A stretch of DNA of 64,000 bases from Burkholderiaceae bacterium (GCA_016710525.1 JADJVQ010000037.1:7357-71356), one strand, 5' to 3'. Shown: positions 52,746 through 62,135, counted from the first letter of the stretch. A program made the numbers and translations. The notes: a model not told the origin generated them from the letters alone.

Positions 52746-53914
52746 TGTCCGGGCCGCTGCCGGCCCTGGAGGGCATCCGGGTCGTCGAGCTCGCGCAGAA
52801 CATCGCCGGCCCGTTCGCCAGCGAGATCCTCGCCACGCTGGGTGCCGACGTCCTCAAGATCGAGCGGCCCGAAGGGGGCGATGACGCGCGCGGCTGGGGC
52901 CCTCCGTTCTGGGGTGGCACCTCGACCATCTTCCAGACTGTGAACCGCAACAAGCGCGCGATCACCCTCGATCTCAAGGATCCGGCATCGATCGCCTGGC
53001 TCAAGGGATATCTGGCGCACGCCGATGTGCTGGTGCAAAACCTGCGGCCTGGCGTGATGGACGAAATCGGCCTGGATGCAGCCTCGCTGATGGCAGCCAA
53101 CCCCCGGCTCATCTACTGCTCGCTGTGGGCATTCGGCGCCAGGGGGCCGATGAAGATGAACCCGGGCTACGAGCCGATGGTGCAGGCATTCGCCGGCCTG
53201 TTCAGCGTCAACGGCGCCGAGAACAGCCCGACGGCCCGGGTCGGCATGCAGGTCCTCGACATGGGCACCGGCATCTGGGCCGCGCTGGGCTGCCTGGCGG
53301 CCCTGATGCGCCGGCACACCACCGGCCAGGGCTGCGTGGTCGATACCTCGCTGTTCGAGACCGCCCTGGGCTGGCTCACCATCCACTACGCCGGCTTCAA
53401 TGCCAGCGGCGAGCTGCCGACGCGCGATCGCGGCGGCAATCAGCGGGTGGTGGTCTTCCAGGCCTTCGACACCGCCGACGGCGAGGTCGTCATCGCGGCG
53501 GCCAACGACCGCCTGTTCGCCAAGCTGGCCCGCGCGCTCGGCCATCCCGAATGGGGCACCGACCCGCGCCTGGCCACCAACGCGCTCCGGGTGGCCAATC
53601 GCGGATTGGTCATCCCGCCCATCGAAGCCATCCTGCGCACGCGGTCCATGACCCACTGGGTCGATGTGCTCGAGGCCGCGGGCGTGCCCTGTGCGCCGAT
53701 CAACGATCTGCGCCAGGTGGCCGCACAGCCGCAAACCGAGGCGATCGGCATCTTCCAGAACATTCCGGGCGTCGATCTGCGCGCCGTCGGGCTGCCGATC
53801 AGCTTCGACGGCGAGCGGCCTCCGACCCGTCTTCGCGCGCCGACGCTGGGCGAGCACAATGCCCAGTTCGGAGCGCCTCAGCCTGCCGCAGGCGTCACGA
53901 AGGAATCGCCATGA
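52745..53914 (+). CDS. Class III CoA-transferase (CaiB/BaiF family)
   Basis: 389 aa; the ATG at 52745 shares one base with the upstream stop (TAATG). Class III CoA-transferases move CoA between carboxylic acids through an Asp-acyl intermediate. Family features: LEGIRVVELAQNIAGPFASEILATLGADVLKIERPEGGDDARGWGPPF, NLRPGVMDEIGLDA and VLDMGTGIWAALGCLAALM, the last containing the usual Asp. C-terminal PPTRLRAPTLGEHN is typical. It would activate the substrate that the hydratase then processes. The next gene encodes a solute-binding protein, suggesting the substrate is taken up. Confidence 0.92.
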   Translation: MSGPLPALEGIRVVELAQNIAGPFASEILATLGADVLKIERPEGGDDARGWGPPFWGGTSTIFQTVNRNKRAITLDLKDPASIAWLKGYLAHADVLVQNLRPGVMDEIGLDAASLMAANPRLIYCSLWAFGARGPMKMNPGYEPMVQAFAGLFSVNGAENSPTARVGMQVLDMGTGIWAALGCLAALMRRHTTGQGCVVDTSLFETALGWLTIHYAGFNASGELPTRDRGGNQRVVVFQAFDTADGEVVIAAANDRLFAKLARALGHPEWGTDPRLATNALRVANRGLVIPPIEAILRTRSMTHWVDVLEAAGVPCAPINDLRQVAAQPQTEAIGIFQNIPGVDLRAVGLPISFDGERPPTRLRAPTLGEHNAQFGAPQPAAGVTKESP

Positions 53915-54873
53915 ATCGCCGCCACTTTCAATTCACGCTCGCCGGGGCCGGCATCGCGCTGGCCCACCGCGGACTGTTCGCTCAGGCATCGCGGCGCCCG
54001 ATGCAGATCATCGTGCCGTTTGCACCTGGCGGCTCGGGAGACATCACTGGCCGTCTTCTGGCTCAACATATCGAAGGCAAGACCGGCCAGAAGGTGCTGG
54101 TCGAAAACAAACCCGGGGCCAACGGCATCATCGGCGTCGAAGCGGCACGGATCGCCCCGGCCGACGGACAGACCCTGCTGCTGGCGACCACCTCGACCCA
54201 TGCGGCCAACCCCAGCCTGTACAAGAAGCTGCCCTACGATCCCGATCGCGATTTCCACATCGTCGGCGTGTTCGGATCGGGCGGCAGCTACCTGCTGGTC
54301 AAGCCCGACGCGCCCTACAAGACCTTCGCCGAATTCGTCGCCTACCTGAAGGCCCGGCCGGGCGTGCTCAACTATGGCCACTTCAATGCCTCATCCCAGG
54401 TGCCGGGGCATGTCCTGAACAACCTGGCCGGCACCGATATCCGGCCGGTGCCGTACAAGCAGATCGGCGCAGCGATGACCGACCTGATCGCCGGACAGAT
54501 CCAGGCCATCTTCGTCGACACCGCGGCCGGCGACACCTATGTGAACTCGGGCCAGCTGCGCGCGCTGGCCGTCACGCGTGCCGACCGGATGGCCAAGCAC
54601 CCGGGCGTACCGGCCATCGCCGAAACCTACCCCGACTTCGTGATGACCGGATTCCTGGGGATTGCGGTGCCCGCGGCCACGCCGCGCGAGGCGATGCAGG
54701 CGGCCAACGACTTCGTCAACGACGCCATCACGGCCGACCCCATGCGCAGCCAGCTCGAGGGCTTCGGCTTCACGCCACGGCGCATGACGCTGGATGAGGC
54801 CGCCGCGCACGTTCGGGCCGAACGGGCGAAATGGAAGCGCTACATCGCGCTGGCGAAGATCGAACCCCAGTAA
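53911..54873 (+). CDS. Bug-type tripartite tricarboxylate transporter substrate-binding protein
   Basis: 320 aa, ATGA overlap with the CoA-transferase gene. The N-terminus is a signal sequence (MNRRHFQFTLAGAGIALAHRGLFAQA, RR-like). Mature-protein motifs: IIVPFAPGGSGDITGRLLAQ, VENKPGANGIIG, and VPYKQIGAAMTDLIAGQIQAIFVD. Bug proteins bind carboxylates for TctAB transporters and are greatly expanded in Burkholderiales. No TctA/TctB genes are in the window, so it is an orphan. It probably supplies or senses the acid used by the two upstream enzymes. Confidence 0.92.
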   Translation: MNRRHFQFTLAGAGIALAHRGLFAQASRRPMQIIVPFAPGGSGDITGRLLAQHIEGKTGQKVLVENKPGANGIIGVEAARIAPADGQTLLLATTSTHAANPSLYKKLPYDPDRDFHIVGVFGSGGSYLLVKPDAPYKTFAEFVAYLKARPGVLNYGHFNASSQVPGHVLNNLAGTDIRPVPYKQIGAAMTDLIAGQIQAIFVDTAAGDTYVNSGQLRALAVTRADRMAKHPGVPAIAETYPDFVMTGFLGIAVPAATPREAMQAANDFVNDAITADPMRSQLEGFGFTPRRMTLDEAAAHVRAERAKWKRYIALAKIEPQ

Positions 54874-54886
54874 TCCGCAGCGGCCC

Positions 54887-54912
54887 GCAGCGCATCCGTT
54901 CGGAAGCGCTGC
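54887..54912. terminator. Bidirectional hairpin terminator
   Basis: GCAGCGC (54887-54893) and GCGCTGC (54906-54912) are 7-bp arms, with an A/A mismatch and an inner TCCG/CGGA stem, between the convergent Bug and hemerythrin genes. Confidence 0.55.
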
Positions 54913-54932
54913 CGGGCTGTGCCGCGGCCGTC

Positions 54933-55334
54933 TCAGGCCGCCTTCCTGTGCTGCCCGTACTTCATGTCGATGCCGCAGATGTGCGCTTTCAGCCAGACCT
55001 TCAGGAAGGCAAAGAAGTCATTGCTCAGCACTCCGCTGGCTTCGAACCGGAGCTTGTGATCCATGACCTGGGCCAGCAGGTTCTTGTGGATGTACTTGTG
55101 TTCGCGCAGGCCCGCAAACCCGATCGAAGCCATATAGGACTCTTCTTCGCGGAAGTGCTTGTCGGTGACCTGCACCAGTTCCTCCACCACTTTGGCGAGC
55201 TGCGCGAGCGGCGCCTTGTCCTGGTTCAGCGTGTACAGGCGGTTCATGCAGGCAATGATGGTCTGGTGGCCGAGGTCCATGTGCGGCACCTTGACGCTGA
55301 ATCGGGCGCGGTCCCATTCGAAATAATCGCTCAT
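54933..55334 (-). CDS. Bacteriohemerythrin
   Basis: 133 aa. A four-helix di-iron O2-binding protein. Ligand-type residues are visible in order: His in MDLGHQTII, His and Glu in HFREEESYM, His in EHKYIHKNLL, and His and Asp in HICGIDMKYG. It is a stand-alone domain with no signal peptide or membrane helix, so cytosolic. Such proteins buffer or deliver oxygen or sense it. The gene has its own upstream region of 275 bases shared with the divergent hybrid kinase. An FNR-like site may lie at 55467-55480. Confidence 0.93.
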   Translation of the reverse strand: MSDYFEWDRARFSVKVPHMDLGHQTIIACMNRLYTLNQDKAPLAQLAKVVEELVQVTDKHFREEESYMASIGFAGLREHKYIHKNLLAQVMDHKLRFEASGVLSNDFFAFLKVWLKAHICGIDMKYGQHRKAA

Positions 55335-55466
55335 CGAAGTTCCACCTCGGAATTCAGGCCGGCCGGCGCGCCCATCGCACCGTGCCCGGCCGTTTTTTTC
55401 CTATCGACCGATCGGCCCCGACATTGAGCCTCGTCCACGCGGCCGGGCCGCCCGCCTGCGATTGCC

Positions 55467-55480
55467 TTGATCTGGGACAA
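55467..55480. promoter_or_regulatory. Possible FNR/Anr-like box
   Basis: TTGAT-CTGG-GACAA resembles TTGAT-N4-ATCAA at 8 of 10 positions. It lies in the divergent region between hemerythrin and a hybrid kinase. An oxygen-responsive site would suit a hemerythrin gene, but chance matches are common. Confidence 0.25.
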
Positions 55481-55609
55481 GACGGGCCCGGCTGGCGCGT
55501 CGGGAGTTCTCAATGCTGATTCCCGTCAAGCTTTCCGCCCGCCTGCCGATATCCAGGCATCGCAATCCTCGAACAGTCGCCTGATCAGGCGTTGAGAAAA
55601 AACGGCGCC

Positions 55610-57805
55610 ATGTTCCAGCTGACACGCTACTTTTCGATCGCGAGCCTGGCGGCCATCGTTGCGGCGGCCGGACTGCTCGGACAGGTCTACCAGCGCGCCG
55701 CCCTGGACGACCTGACCGAACTGGGCGAGCAGAACAACATCGCGCTGTCTGCGGTCCTGGCCAACTCGCTGTGGCATGACTTCGTGCCGCTGCTGCGGGC
55801 CAGCCGCGAACTGGACACGGCAGCGCTGCGCGACAGCGGGCACACCCGCCACCTGCGCGACGCCATCATTGCGCACACCCGCGGACTTTCGGTCGTCAAG
55901 GTCAAGGCCTACGACCTCGAGGGCCGCACCGTGTTCTCGACCGAGCCCGCGCAGATCGGCGAAATCAAGCAGGGCAACCGCGGCTTCCAGCAGGCCAGGG
56001 CCGGCAGCCCGGCCAGCGAAATCACGCACCGCGACAGTTTCAGCGCGTTCGAGCAGACGATCGTCGACCGCGATCTCGTCTCCAGCTACATCCCCGTGCG
56101 CCGCAGCGCGACCGGACCGATCGAAGCGGTATTCGAGGTCTACGACGACATCACCCCGCACCTCGGGCACATCGCGCAGACCCAGCGCAAGGTGATGCTG
56201 ACCGTGGCCGGCGTGCTGTGCGCGCTCTATGCGGCCCTGTTCCTGATCGTCAAGCGAGCCGACCGGGTGATCCGTGGCCAGGCCAGCCAGCTCGAGGGGC
56301 ATCTGGCCGCACTTCAGGACGCGCGAGAAACGCTCGAGGCACGCGTGCGCGCGAGGACCGCGGAACTCGCCGCAACCAACCATCAGCTGACCGAAGAGAT
56401 GGCCGAGCGCCGGCGAACCGAGGCCGCGCTGCAGCAGGCTCGCGATGTGGCCGAGGCCGCCAGCCGCGCCAAGTCGCAATTCGTCGCCAATATGAGCCAC
56501 GAGATCCGCACCCCGATGATCGGTGTGCTGGGCATGACCGAACTGCTGCTGCAATCCGGTCTCGACGCGCAGCAGCGCGAACTGGCGCGCACGGCCTACG
56601 ACTCGGGCCTGCAGATGATGGACATCATCAACGACATCCTCGACTTTTCGAAGATCGAGGCCGGCAAGCTGAAGCTCGAGCTGATCGAATTCGATCCGCG
56701 CGCGCTGGTCGAAGGCGTTCGCGACATGGTTTCCCAGCAGGCGAAGGCCAAGGGTCTGGACCTGCGATGCTCGATGGCGCCCGAACTGCCGCGATCGCTG
56801 CGCGGCGATCCGACCCGGCTGCGCCAGATCCTGGTCAACCTGGCCGGCAATGCGGTCAAGTTCACCGCCGCCGGCGCAGTTTCGATCGACGCATCGCTGG
56901 TGCCGCAACCCGCGCTCGAGCCGCCAGACCTGCCCTCCGATTCGCGCGCCGTCCGCCTGCGCCTGACAGTGAGCGACACCGGTATCGGGATGTCCCGCGA
57001 GACCCAGTCGCGCCTTTTCCAGGCATTCACACAAGCGGACGAATCGATGACCAGGCGCTTCGGCGGATCCGGGCTCGGCCTGACGATCTGCCGGCAGCTT
57101 GTCGGCCAGATGCAGGGCGAAATCGGCGTGGACAGCGAGCCAGGCCAGGGAGCCCGCTTCTGGTTCACCGTCGAGCTGCAGCCCGGGCTCGAGATGGCAT
57201 CGTCGTCTCGGCCAGTGGCGATGCCCGAGGCCGCGCTTGCGCTTGCGCTGGCGCCGTCACCGGCACTGGCACTGGCACCGGCACCGGCACCGGCAAACTT
57301 CGACAAGGGCGAGCGCATGCCGGATCGCGCGCCTGCCGCGGCCGCGGCCACCGTCCGCCCGTCCGTCTCCGCTGGCGCCTCCGACGGCCCCTCGCCCCCC
57401 GCTTTGCCGCCATTGCATGCGCACCTTCTGCTGGCCGAGGACAACCCGGTGAACCAGGCTGTGGCACGCCGCATCCTGACCGGATTCGGCTGCACGGTGG
57501 AAGTCGTCGACGATGGCGCGAAGGCTTTGGAAGCGGTTCAGCGCAGCCGGTTCGACGGAGTTCTGATGGACTGTCAGATGCCGGTGATGGACGGCTTCAC
57601 GGCCACCGTGGCGATACGCGCGTGGGAGGCGCTCGAGGCCTCGCGCCGGCCCCTGGTGATCGTCGCACTGACCGCCAACGCGATGGCCGACGATCGCAGC
57701 GCCTGCCTTGCCGCGGGCATGGACGAACACCTGTCCAAACCGTATCGCCGCGACCAGATCCACGCGATGCTCAGCCGGCTCCTGCACAAGGCCGAGCACG
57801 CCTGA
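55610..57805 (+). CDS. Hybrid sensor histidine kinase with receiver domain
   Basis: 731 aa from the ATG at 55610. TM1 about 5-25, a periplasmic sensor of about 165 residues (Cache-like, with VKAYDLEGRTVFSTEP), TM2 about 193-213. A coiled coil (ETLEARVRARTAELAATNHQL) leads to HisKA (NMSHEIRTPMIGVLGMTELL, His about 297) and HATPase (NLAGNAVKFTA, DTGIGMS, GGSGLGLTICRQLVGQMQGE). An Ala/Leu/Pro repeat linker (about 540-565) precedes the receiver (LLAEDNPVNQAV, VLMDCQMPVMDG, SKPYRR). There is no Hpt or DNA-binding domain, so phosphate must pass to an external Hpt. No partner gene is adjacent. Confidence 0.93.
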   Translation: MFQLTRYFSIASLAAIVAAAGLLGQVYQRAALDDLTELGEQNNIALSAVLANSLWHDFVPLLRASRELDTAALRDSGHTRHLRDAIIAHTRGLSVVKVKAYDLEGRTVFSTEPAQIGEIKQGNRGFQQARAGSPASEITHRDSFSAFEQTIVDRDLVSSYIPVRRSATGPIEAVFEVYDDITPHLGHIAQTQRKVMLTVAGVLCALYAALFLIVKRADRVIRGQASQLEGHLAALQDARETLEARVRARTAELAATNHQLTEEMAERRRTEAALQQARDVAEAASRAKSQFVANMSHEIRTPMIGVLGMTELLLQSGLDAQQRELARTAYDSGLQMMDIINDILDFSKIEAGKLKLELIEFDPRALVEGVRDMVSQQAKAKGLDLRCSMAPELPRSLRGDPTRLRQILVNLAGNAVKFTAAGAVSIDASLVPQPALEPPDLPSDSRAVRLRLTVSDTGIGMSRETQSRLFQAFTQADESMTRRFGGSGLGLTICRQLVGQMQGEIGVDSEPGQGARFWFTVELQPGLEMASSSRPVAMPEAALALALAPSPALALAPAPAPANFDKGERMPDRAPAAAAATVRPSVSAGASDGPSPPALPPLHAHLLLAEDNPVNQAVARRILTGFGCTVEVVDDGAKALEAVQRSRFDGVLMDCQMPVMDGFTATVAIRAWEALEASRRPLVIVALTANAMADDRSACLAAGMDEHLSKPYRRDQIHAMLSRLLHKAEHA

Positions 57806-57840
57806 GCGCCCGCGCGGCCAGCCCAAGCCCGCACCGCCCG

Positions 57841-57880
57841 CTCAAGCCCGCTCAAGCCCGCTCAAGCCCGCTCAAGCCCG
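57841..57880. repeat. 4 x 10-bp exact tandem repeat
   Basis: Four consecutive copies of CTCAAGCCCG lie between the convergent hybrid kinase and LLM oxidoreductase genes. They are non-coding on both strands in the real gene models. Confidence 0.9.
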
Positions 57881-57908
57881 TGCGGCTCGCCCGCGGGCGG
57901 CACCGCGA

Positions 57909-58943
57909 TCAGCCCAGGGACACAGCCGGAGTCAGCCGCACCAGCGCCGGCATGATGTCGGCCGTGAAACGCTCGAGCGACTCCAGCGATTCATCCAGGG
58001 CCAGGTCGCCGAACGCAAAGCGTCCCAGCAGGTAGTTGACCCCGGTGCGCTCGATCTGTCCGAGCAGCACGTCACGGACCGTGTCCGCGCTGCCCGCGAC
58101 CACCAGACCCAGCTCGCAGGCCGCGCCGAAATCCTCCGGGAAGGCCGCAAACGGAGCGGTGATGCCGTTGGCGCGCCACAAGTGCATGAAGCTGCGATGC
58201 CAGCCGGCATACGCGCGTGCCGCGACCGCGCGCGCCGCCGCGTCGGTGCCCGCGACCACGAGGTGCCGGCTGGTGCCGATCAGGGGCAAGGCCGAGGGCG
58301 GCTTGGACGCCTGCGCCCAGCGCAGCCGGTAGCGGTCGGTGATCTCGCGAATGCGCGCCAGCGGCCCGTTGGCGACCGCGTTGACGCCATGAGCGGCGCA
58401 CCAGTCCACGCCCTCCAGGTTGCCGACGCCATACCAGATCGGCGGATGCGGACGCTGCAGCGGATGCAGCACCATCGGCACGTCGCGGTACTGGAAATAC
58501 GGGCCCTGATGGTTGAGCACCGGCTCCCGCAGTGCCTTCATCAGCACCTCGAAACTCTCGAGATAGATCGCCTGCGATCGGGCGACGTCGACGCCGAAGT
58601 ACCCGACCTCGATCGGCGAAATGCCGCGGCCCACACCCAGTTCGAGCCGCCCGCCGCTCATGTGGTCGAGCATGCAGATCTCGTCGGCCAGCCGCAGCGG
58701 GTGGTACAGCGGCAATGTGTAGACCAGCGGCCCGAAGCGCAATCGCGTCGTGCGTTGCGCCACCGCCGACAGGTACACCGACGGAGAGGGCGACATGCCC
58801 AGCGGGGTCTGATGGTGCTCGGCCACGTGGTAGGCGTGAAAGCCTGACCGGTCGTACTGTTCGACCAGTGCCAGGCGGTCCGAGTAGTACTGCTGCAGGG
58901 GCACGTCCCTGCGGTCCAGGTGGTCGAAGATGCCGAGTTTCAC
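57909..58943 (-). CDS. LLM-class flavin-dependent oxidoreductase (luciferase-like)
   Basis: 344 aa from the GTG at 58943; a CGGAGG ribosome site about 7 bases upstream decides this start over the open upstream frame. Bacterial-luciferase-like TIM barrel: KLGIFDHLDRRDVPLQQYYSDRLALVEQYDRSGFHAYHVAEHH, then ELGVGRGISPIEVGYFGVD and PIWYGVGNLEGVDW. These enzymes use FMN or F420 as a dissociable cofactor. Substrate unknown. The gene is on the same strand as psd and glcB but separated by 86 nt. Confidence 0.9.
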   Translation of the reverse strand: MKLGIFDHLDRRDVPLQQYYSDRLALVEQYDRSGFHAYHVAEHHQTPLGMSPSPSVYLSAVAQRTTRLRFGPLVYTLPLYHPLRLADEICMLDHMSGGRLELGVGRGISPIEVGYFGVDVARSQAIYLESFEVLMKALREPVLNHQGPYFQYRDVPMVLHPLQRPHPPIWYGVGNLEGVDWCAAHGVNAVANGPLARIREITDRYRLRWAQASKPPSALPLIGTSRHLVVAGTDAAARAVAARAYAGWHRSFMHLWRANGITAPFAAFPEDFGAACELGLVVAGSADTVRDVLLGQIERTGVNYLLGRFAFGDLALDESLESLERFTADIMPALVRLTPAVSLG

Positions 58944-59029
58944 GCGATGCCTCCGGGCGCGGGCCGCGAACCCGTCTGGCGCCGAGCCCATGCCGGGCCG
59001 GAGGGCGGCCGATCGCGCCGCGGCGCGCC

Positions 59030-59872
59030 TCAGTGCCGCGCCGCCATCGCCTCGCCCATCCGGATCGCCCCGCCGGGCGACCACGCCGGATTGAACCGCA
59101 TCGGGCCGGCCGGGAACAGCAGCACCACGGTGGAACCCAGCAGGAATCGTCCCATTTCCTGGCCTTGCGACAGCACCACGGACTCGCCCTCGCCCTCGCC
59201 GTACCGCCATTCGCGCGCCGCCGCCGGCCGGGGCGGATTGACCACGCCGTGCCAGACCGTGGCCATGCTGCCCACGATGGTGGCGCCCACCAGCACCATC
59301 ACGAACGGGCCCGCTTCGCCCTCGAACACGCAGACCACGCGCTCATTGCGCGCGAACAGTCCGGGCACGCCCTGCGCGGTGGCCGGATTGACCGAAAACA
59401 GGTCGCCCGGCACGTGAACCATGCGCGTCAGGCGTCCGGCGCAGGGCATGTGGATGCGGTGATAGTCGCGCGGGCTGAGGTACAGCGTGGCGAAGTGGCC
59501 ATCCTGGAAGCGCGCGGCCAGCGAGGCATCGCCGCCCACCAGTGCGGTGGTGCTGTACCGGTGCCCCTTGGCCTGGAAGACCTGGTCACCCTCGATCGCA
59601 CCGAACTGGCTGATCGCGCCATCGACAGGGCACAGCAGGTCGGCCGGCGCCAGCGGCCTCACGCCATCGCGCAGCGGGCGGGTGAAGAACTCGTTGAAAC
59701 TGGCATAGGCGCCGATGTCCGGCAGCGCGGCTTCGCTCATGGCCACGCCATAGCGGGCCACGAAGCGCCCGATCAGCCAGGTCGTGGCGGCGCCCCAGCG
59801 GCGCGACGCCACGAACCCCGCCAGCCGCGTCAGCGCCTGCTTGGGCAGCAGGTACTGCAGCCAGACGCCCAC
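59030..59872 (-). CDS. psd: Phosphatidylserine decarboxylase proenzyme
   Basis: 280 aa. It makes phosphatidylethanolamine from phosphatidylserine at the inner membrane through a self-cleavage-generated pyruvoyl group. The cleavage motif is LGST (Gly246-Ser247-Thr248). The charge-relay Asp84 lies in CPVDGAISQFG and His141 in SPRDYHRIHMP. The N-terminal ASFNEFFTRPLRDGVRPL is typical. The start lies 4 nt after the glcB stop, so it may be cotranscribed with it, an unusual pairing. With the ynb-like operon this gives the window two phospholipid loci. Confidence 0.94.
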   Translation of the reverse strand: MGVWLQYLLPKQALTRLAGFVASRRWGAATTWLIGRFVARYGVAMSEAALPDIGAYASFNEFFTRPLRDGVRPLAPADLLCPVDGAISQFGAIEGDQVFQAKGHRYSTTALVGGDASLAARFQDGHFATLYLSPRDYHRIHMPCAGRLTRMVHVPGDLFSVNPATAQGVPGLFARNERVVCVFEGEAGPFVMVLVGATIVGSMATVWHGVVNPPRPAAAREWRYGEGEGESVVLSQGQEMGRFLLGSTVVLLFPAGPMRFNPAWSPGGAIRMGEAMAARH

Positions 59873-59876
59873 CGCC

Positions 59877-62039
59877 TCAGGCCAGTTTCGCCTTCAGTTC
59901 GAGCCGCCGCGCATGCAGCACGGGCTCGGTATAGCCCGAGGGCTGCTCGACGCCCTTGAACACCAGGTCGCAGGCCGCCTTGAAGGCAAAACCGTCGTAG
60001 GCCGGTGCCATCGGGGTGTAAGCCGGGTCGCCTGCGTTCTGGCGATCGACCACCGCCGCCATGCGTTTCATCACGTCCATCGCCTGGGCCTGGCTCACCA
60101 CCCCGTGCAGCAGCCAGTTGGCCATGTGCTGCGACGAGATCCGGCAGGTCGCGCGGTCTTCCATCAGCCCGATGTTGTTGATGTCGGGCACCTTCGAGCA
60201 GCCAACGCCCTGGTCGACCCAGCGCACGACATAGCCGAGGATGCCCTGCGCGTTGTTCTCGAGTTCGGCGGTCTTGTCGGCATCGCTCCAGACGGGCTTG
60301 TCAGCCACCGGAATGCGCAGGATGTCGTCCAGACTGGCGCGGCGTCCGCCCTTGGCGATCTCGGCCTGGCGGGCCAGCACGTCGACGCGATGATAGTGGG
60401 TGGCATGCAGCGTGGCCGCGGTCGGGCTGGGCACCCAGGCGCAATTGGCGCCGGCCTGCGGGTGGCCGATCTTCTGTTCGAGCATGGCCGCCATCAGATC
60501 GGGCATCGCCCACATGCCCTTGCCGATCTGGGCGCGCCCGGCCAGCCCGCAGGCCAGGCCGGTGTCCACGTTCCACAGCTCGTACGCGCCGATCCAGGGC
60601 TGCGACTTCATCTCGGCCTTGCGCACCATCGGACCCATGCGCATCGAGGTGTGGATTTCATCGCCGGTGCGGTCCAGGAAGCCGGTGTTGATGAACGCCA
60701 CGCGCCGCTTGGCGGCCCGGATGCACTCCTTCAGGTTGACGGTGGTGCGGCGCTCTTCGTCCATGATGCCGATCTTCACCGTATCGGCCGGCAGGCCGAG
60801 TGCTTTCTCGACGCAGCTGAAGATCTCGTCCGCGAAGGCCACTTCTTCGGGGCCGTGCATCTTGGGCTTGACGACATAGATCGAGCCCTGCGTGGAGTTG
60901 CGCGAGCCCGACTGCTTGGCCAGATCGTGCATGCCGATCATCACCGTGCACATGGCGTCCAGCAGCCCTTCGCCGACTTCCAGGCCGTCGCGGTCGAGCA
61001 CCGCCGGATTGGTCATCAGGTGGCCGACATTGCGCACCAGCATCAGCGAGCGGCCCTTCAAGGTGAGCGTCTGGCCATCGGGCGCGGTGTAGTCGCGATC
61101 AGCGCTGAGCTTGCGATCGAAGCGCGATCCGCCCTTGGCGACGGACTCGACCAGGTCGCCCTTCATCAGGCCCAGCCAGTTCCGGTAGGCCAGCGCCTTG
61201 TCCTCGGCATCCACGGCCGCGACCGAGTCCTCGCAGTCCATGATCGTGGTGATCGCCGCTTCCATCAGCACATCGGCGACGCCGGCCGGGTCGGTACGCC
61301 CGATCGCGTGCGCAGGATCGATCTGGATCTCGATGTGCAGGCTGTTGTGGCGCAGCAGCACCGCCGAAGGCTTGGCCGCGTCGCCGCGATAGCCGGCCAG
61401 GCTCCTGGGATCGGCCAGAGCGCTCGTGCCTTTCGCGCTCACCGCCTGCAAGGCGCCACCGGCGACCCGGTAGGCGGTCACGTCGGCATGGCTGCCCGAG
61501 GCCAGCGGGGCGACCGAGTCCAGGAACGCCTTGGCCCAGGCGATGACGCGGGCGCCGCGCACCGGGTCGTAGCCGCCGGCGCCCGGGGCATCGCCCATCG
61601 CATCGGTGCCGTACAGCGCGTCGTACAGGCTGCCCCAGCGGGCGTTGGCCGCGTTCAGCGCATAGCGGGCGTTCATCACCGGCACGACCAGCTGCGGGCC
61701 GGGGATGGTGGCGATTTCGGGATCGACGTTGCGGGTCTCGGCCTGGAAGTCGGGGCCCTCGGGCACCAGGTAGCCGATCTCCACCAGGAAGGCGCGATAG
61801 GCCGCCACATCATGGGGCTGGCCCTGGCGGGCCGCGTGCCAGGCATCGATCGTCGACTGCAGCTGGTCGCGGCGCGCGAGCAGCGCCCGGTTCTTCGGGC
61901 CCAGCGTGTGGACCAGCTCGGACAGCCCCGACCAGAACTGGTCGGGGCTCACGCCGGTGCCCGGCAGCGCCTCGGTCTCGATCATCTGCTGCAGGCTGGT
62001 GGCCACTTGCAGGCCGTGCTTTTGAATCCGGGTCGTCAT
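59877..62039 (-). CDS. glcB: Malate synthase G
   Basis: 720 aa from the ATG at 62039, with AAGGA upstream; family-typical length. It condenses glyoxylate and acetyl-CoA to malate in the glyoxylate and glycolate pathways. Characteristic segments: VVKPKMHGPEEVAFADEIFSCVEKALGLPADTVKIGIMDEERRTTVNLKECIRAAKRRVAFINTGFLDRTGDEIHTS, MDCEDSVAAVDAEDK and GMWAMPDLMAAMLEQKIGHPQAGANCAWVPSPTAA. It is divergent from amn; the 153-bp gap has an inverted repeat. No isocitrate lyase is in the window. Confidence 0.97.
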   Translation of the reverse strand: MTTRIQKHGLQVATSLQQMIETEALPGTGVSPDQFWSGLSELVHTLGPKNRALLARRDQLQSTIDAWHAARQGQPHDVAAYRAFLVEIGYLVPEGPDFQAETRNVDPEIATIPGPQLVVPVMNARYALNAANARWGSLYDALYGTDAMGDAPGAGGYDPVRGARVIAWAKAFLDSVAPLASGSHADVTAYRVAGGALQAVSAKGTSALADPRSLAGYRGDAAKPSAVLLRHNSLHIEIQIDPAHAIGRTDPAGVADVLMEAAITTIMDCEDSVAAVDAEDKALAYRNWLGLMKGDLVESVAKGGSRFDRKLSADRDYTAPDGQTLTLKGRSLMLVRNVGHLMTNPAVLDRDGLEVGEGLLDAMCTVMIGMHDLAKQSGSRNSTQGSIYVVKPKMHGPEEVAFADEIFSCVEKALGLPADTVKIGIMDEERRTTVNLKECIRAAKRRVAFINTGFLDRTGDEIHTSMRMGPMVRKAEMKSQPWIGAYELWNVDTGLACGLAGRAQIGKGMWAMPDLMAAMLEQKIGHPQAGANCAWVPSPTAATLHATHYHRVDVLARQAEIAKGGRRASLDDILRIPVADKPVWSDADKTAELENNAQGILGYVVRWVDQGVGCSKVPDINNIGLMEDRATCRISSQHMANWLLHGVVSQAQAMDVMKRMAAVVDRQNAGDPAYTPMAPAYDGFAFKAACDLVFKGVEQPSGYTEPVLHARRLELKAKLA

Positions 62040-62135
62040 CTGTCTATCCTTGTGCGGGCTGTTTTGTGGCGGCCTGGCTGCCCGCTGCGGGCGGACTGCG
62101 GCTACGCTGGGGCCAGAGGATAGTGCCTGTTCGGT

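Noticed and set aside
57841..57880. Short repeats considered as a CRISPR
   Set aside because: Units are 10 bp, contiguous and without spacers; no cas genes are nearby.
57889..57898. GCCCGCGGGC palindrome as a terminator
   Set aside because: No loop bases, and 10-bp GC palindromes are frequent by chance in this DNA.
59784..62123. 779-aa plus-strand ORF opposite glcB and psd
   Set aside because: His/Gly/Arg-rich shadow; glcB is certain on the other strand.
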